A stretch of DNA of 8,763 bases. It comes from an uncultured Bacillota bacterium. Its GTDB lineage: Bacteria; Bacillota; Clostridia; Christensenellales; UBA1242. Of the stretch, positions 7,297 to 8,763 are shown piece after piece. Within the stretch, counting starts at the first letter, position 1, and each line of letters opens with the position of its first letter. A model generated the notes under the pieces. It saw nothing but the letters and a program-made list of their open reading frames with translations. It searched no databases and was not told where the DNA came from. Location: contig CAMEYT010000008.1 in assembly GCA_945947685.1 (NCBI GenBank), positions 1 through 8,763 of the forward strand, in the 5' to 3' direction. A program made the translations under genes and the position numbers.

Positions 7297-7953
7297 TCTC
7301 TTGTCTTCAAGTGAAATAACTAATCCTTTATTAAGGAACGCGATTTCTCTGAATCTACTTTTTCATGTGTCATAATTAAATTCAACTGTTTCAAAAATCT
7401 CTGGGTCTGGCCAGAAAGTGATAGTTGTTCCTCTTTTATCAGTGCTACCGACAACTTTGAGAGGAGCAACCGTTTTTCCTCTTGTAAATTCAATAAAATA
7501 GTGGCTGCCATTTTGATAAACATCAGCCGTCAATTTTGTTGAAAGTGCGTTTACACAAGAAACACCAACCCCGTGCAATCCACCCGAGATTTTATAACCC
7601 TCTCCACCGAACTTTCCGCCTGCATGCAACTTAGTCAAAACAACTTCAACGGCACTCCTTCCTTCTTTAGGAATAATTCCTGTTGGGATACCTCTACCAT
7701 TATCGCATACACTACAAGACCCGTCCTCGTTGATAATAACTTCTATATGTGTGCAATAGCCAGCTAAAGCTTCATCTATTGAGTTGTCTACAACCTCTGT
7801 AATTAGGTGATGAAGGCCGTGTTCATCAGTTGATCCAATATACATTCCTGGTCTTTTTCTAACAGGCTCTAATCCTTCTAAAACCTGTATATCGCCAGCA
7901 TCATATTTATCACTTTTTCCTATTTCTAACTCTTCGGCAGCTTTCTCTTCCAT
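6001..7953 (-). CDS. gyrB: DNA gyrase subunit B, interrupted by in-frame TGA
   Basis: GyrB is the ATPase subunit of gyrase and works with GyrA, encoded just downstream. The single frame from ATG 7953 to TAA 6001 spans 651 codons including the stop, so the product would be 650 residues, the usual Gram-positive length. The frame carries every GyrB block in order: GHKL ATPase, transducer, TOPRIM and tail. Codon 197 is TGA (7363-7365). It sits between FNYDT and KSRFREIAFLNKGL, where GyrB proteins have a conserved Leu (E. coli EILAKRLREL, B. subtilis DLLANRVREL). The protein similarity resumes in the same frame directly after the stop, so no indel is involved; a TTA-to-TGA change is enough. Termination here would give a 196-residue product lacking transducer and TOPRIM, which could not support gyrase. 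Possible explanations are a sequence error, a real nonsense mutation, read-through, or translation as two polypeptides. The lack of other decay favours error, recent mutation or read-through. Confidence 0.9.
7363..7365 (-). other. gyrB: In-frame TGA at gyrB codon 197
   Basis: The minus strand reads GAC ACA TGA AAA AGT AGA. The flanking residues match GyrB on both sides in one frame. The base after TGA is A, not the C often linked to leaky UGA. A TCCTT/AAGGA hairpin about 30 bases downstream is short and falls in conserved codons. Confidence 0.95.
7363..7953 (-). CDS. gyrB: gyrB upstream open segment: GHKL ATPase domain
   Basis: This 196-residue segment is what would be made if the TGA acts as a stop. 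It holds nearly the whole GHKL ATP-binding domain: EVVDNSIDEA with general base Glu53 and Mg-binding Asn57, DNGRGIP (84-90) whose Asp84 contacts adenine, and the ATP lid with GGLHGVG (124-130). It ends before the REIAFLNKGL strand that completes the domain (E. coli domain 1-220), and it lacks the QTK loop needed for hydrolysis. ATG 7953 is preceded by AGGGG at suitable distance. The product would probably be unstable or only bind ATP; this is inference. Confidence 0.6.
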   Translation of the reverse strand: MEEKAAEELEIGKSDKYDAGDIQVLEGLEPVRKRPGMYIGSTDEHGLHHLITEVVDNSIDEALAGYCTHIEVIINEDGSCSVCDNGRGIPTGIIPKEGRSAVEVVLTKLHAGGKFGGEGYKISGGLHGVGVSCVNALSTKLTADVYQNGSHYFIEFTRGKTVAPLKVVGSTDKRGTTITFWPDPEIFETVEFNYDT

Positions 7954-7961
7954 ATTATTAC

Positions 7962-7968
7962 CCCTTTT
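7962..7968 (-). promoter_or_regulatory. Ribosome binding site of gyrB
   Basis: AAAAGGGG on the minus strand lies about 8 bases before ATG 7953 and supports that start. Confidence 0.6.
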
Positions 7969-8010
7969 TCTGCGCTATACGCGTTTTTTATTTATATTTT
8001 GATTACATAT

Positions 8011-8019
8011 ATTATATCA
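8011..8019 (-). promoter_or_regulatory. Extended -10 promoter of gyrB(A)
   Basis: The minus strand reads TGATATAAT, a perfect extended -10 (TGnTATAAT). No good -35 is seen at 16-18 bases upstream, which is common for extended -10 promoters. The start site would be near 8004, giving a leader of about 50 bases. That leader contains the only GC-rich spot nearby (7971-7984, with GCG-CTATA-CGC). Confidence 0.6.
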
Positions 8020-8101
8020 TAATAATGAGGAAAAATAAAGTGTTTTTGCCATTTATTTTGCAATTATTTGACCTTTTTAATGCTATATATACTGACACTC
8101 C

Positions 8102-8130
8102 TTGACAGCAAAATCGTTTTGTGATAATTT
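8102..8130 (+). promoter_or_regulatory. Promoter of the unrecognised gene at 8149
   Basis: A perfect -35 TTGACA (8102-8107) is followed by TGTGATAATTT. The -10 could be GATAAT (8123-8128, 15-base spacer, with an extended TG) or TAATTT (8125-8130, 17-base spacer). It drives away from gyrB, so the two promoters share about 85 bases. Confidence 0.55.
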
Positions 8131-8137
8131 AAATAAA

Positions 8138-8142
8138 AGGAG
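8138..8142 (+). promoter_or_regulatory. Ribosome binding site of the gene at 8149
   Basis: AGGAG (within AAAAGGAG) ends 6 bases before ATG 8149. It is a strong signal that the ORF is translated. Confidence 0.8.
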
Positions 8143-8148
8143 TAAAAA

Positions 8149-8763
8149 ATGTACGAACAAAACAGAAAAGGACTCAGTCTTTATTATCAGGATATGTTGA
8201 TGCATAACACTGATTTTGTAGAGACTCTTTCTTATTATGACGATATAATATTAGAAAAGATTGCCACTAAATTTCTACTTAGTATTTTTGTGAATGAGAG
8301 AAGCTTAATTAATGATATTCAGAATGATAATAATGTGCAGAGCGAAGGGATTAAAAAATCATACAAAGATTTTAATCCTGAACATGTTATGGGATATGAA
8401 TTAGTTAAACAAAAAGATAAATTTAAAGTTGTCGTAAATAGAGATAAACCCTTCAGAGTTTGTTCAACGAATGGTATCAATATCGACGACACACTTTATG
8501 TAAAAAATCTTTTCCACAGTGTAACGAATAATATTTTAAAAAATAGTCATGTCCCAGTTATTCCATATGAGAATGTCTGCGGAATGGATGTCGTTGCAAC
8601 TTTTGCCGACGGTTCAAAATATTTGTATAACAAAAAAGAGAAAGCTCTTTATTTTAAAGGAATCCCCCCTCTATCAATTTCTGAAATGGAGGGCAGAAAA
8701 TTAAAAGGAGCAAGCACTGAAGAAATTTTGAATTTTATATCCCAGCATACTGCCCAGGAAACT
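8149..8763 (+). CDS. Unrecognised protein, 3' end cut by window edge
   Basis: An open frame of 205 codons from ATG 8149 to the last base with no stop, so the protein is incomplete at its C-terminus. A good ribosome binding site and a TTGACA promoter support it as a real gene. I do not recognise the family. The visible part begins MYEQNRKGLSLYYQDMLMHN. It is hydrophilic, rich in Asn, Lys, Asp and Tyr, and has no signal peptide or membrane segment, so it is probably cytoplasmic. The first 75 residues look helical; later stretches such as KFKVVVNRDKPFRVC and MDVVATFADGSKYLY look like beta strands. There are only two Cys residues and no P-loop, helix-turn-helix or zinc-finger pattern. It is divergent from gyrB, which alone does not link it to supercoiling. 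Codon use looks like its neighbours, giving no sign of recent transfer. Confidence 0.8.
   Translation, partial: MYEQNRKGLSLYYQDMLMHNTDFVETLSYYDDIILEKIATKFLLSIFVNERSLINDIQNDNNVQSEGIKKSYKDFNPEHVMGYELVKQKDKFKVVVNRDKPFRVCSTNGINIDDTLYVKNLFHSVTNNILKNSHVPVIPYENVCGMDVVATFADGSKYLYNKKEKALYFKGIPPLSISEMEGRKLKGASTEEILNFISQHTAQET

Noticed and set aside
7363..7365. TGA reassigned to Trp or Gly throughout the genome
   Set aside because: The Trp codons I checked in the ABC-F, trpS and gyrB genes are TGG, trpS ends in TGA close to its expected length, and the gyrB position is a conserved Leu, not Trp or Gly.
7316..7365. Selenocysteine insertion at the gyrB TGA
   Set aside because: The only downstream hairpin is 5 bp (TCCTT/AAGGA), lies in conserved codons, and a selenocysteine makes no sense at a structural leucine.
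7320..7523. Frameshifted or overlapping small gene in the gyrB break region
   Set aside because: It is another frame of gyrB; GyrB similarity continues in the original frame across the stop, so there is no frameshift.
1..8763. Mobile element, CRISPR array, tRNA or rRNA
   Set aside because: No transposase or integrase motifs, no regularly spaced repeat array, and no tRNA- or rRNA-like sequence were seen.

Overview
The window looks like AT-rich chromosomal DNA from a low-GC bacterium, most likely in the Bacillota (Clostridia-like or a neighbouring lineage). The reasons are Gram-positive-type gyrase subunits in the order gyrB-gyrA, strong AGGAGG-type ribosome binding sites, a YkpA/YbiT-like ABC-F ATPase, and very A/T-rich spacers. 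This placement is inferred from protein character only.

Layout: positions 1-379 are a non-coding AT-rich leader ending in a near-consensus promoter. An ABC-F ATPase (380-1966, +) follows, with its own terminator. A 369-base spacer (1967-2335) separates it from trpS (2336-3331, -), which converges on it. The spacer holds the trpS terminator and a 16-bp direct repeat in which each copy carries a perfect DnaA box. Upstream of trpS on the minus strand come gyrA (3486-5975) and gyrB (6001-7953). A divergent promoter region (7954-8148) then leads to an unrecognised plus-strand gene that starts at 8149 and runs off the end.

The genes are mostly housekeeping: DNA supercoiling (GyrB2-GyrA2), tryptophan charging (TrpS), and a ribosome-associated ATPase. 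The main anomaly is in gyrB. One continuous frame encodes a full-length, well-conserved GyrB, but codon 197 is TGA where related proteins have a conserved leucine. The frame is kept on both sides, so this is a single-codon nonsense change and not a frameshift. All Trp codons I checked are TGG, and trpS itself ends in TGA, so a reassigned code is not the simplest reading. A one-base error or mutation (TTA to TGA) is the default; read-through or split translation is the exciting alternative.

Secondary points are an ABC-F protein in which both halves of one composite ATP site have degenerated, the paired DnaA boxes between convergent genes, and the uncharacterised gene divergent from gyrB. I see no phage, transposon, CRISPR, tRNA or rRNA, and no clear new defence or mobile system.
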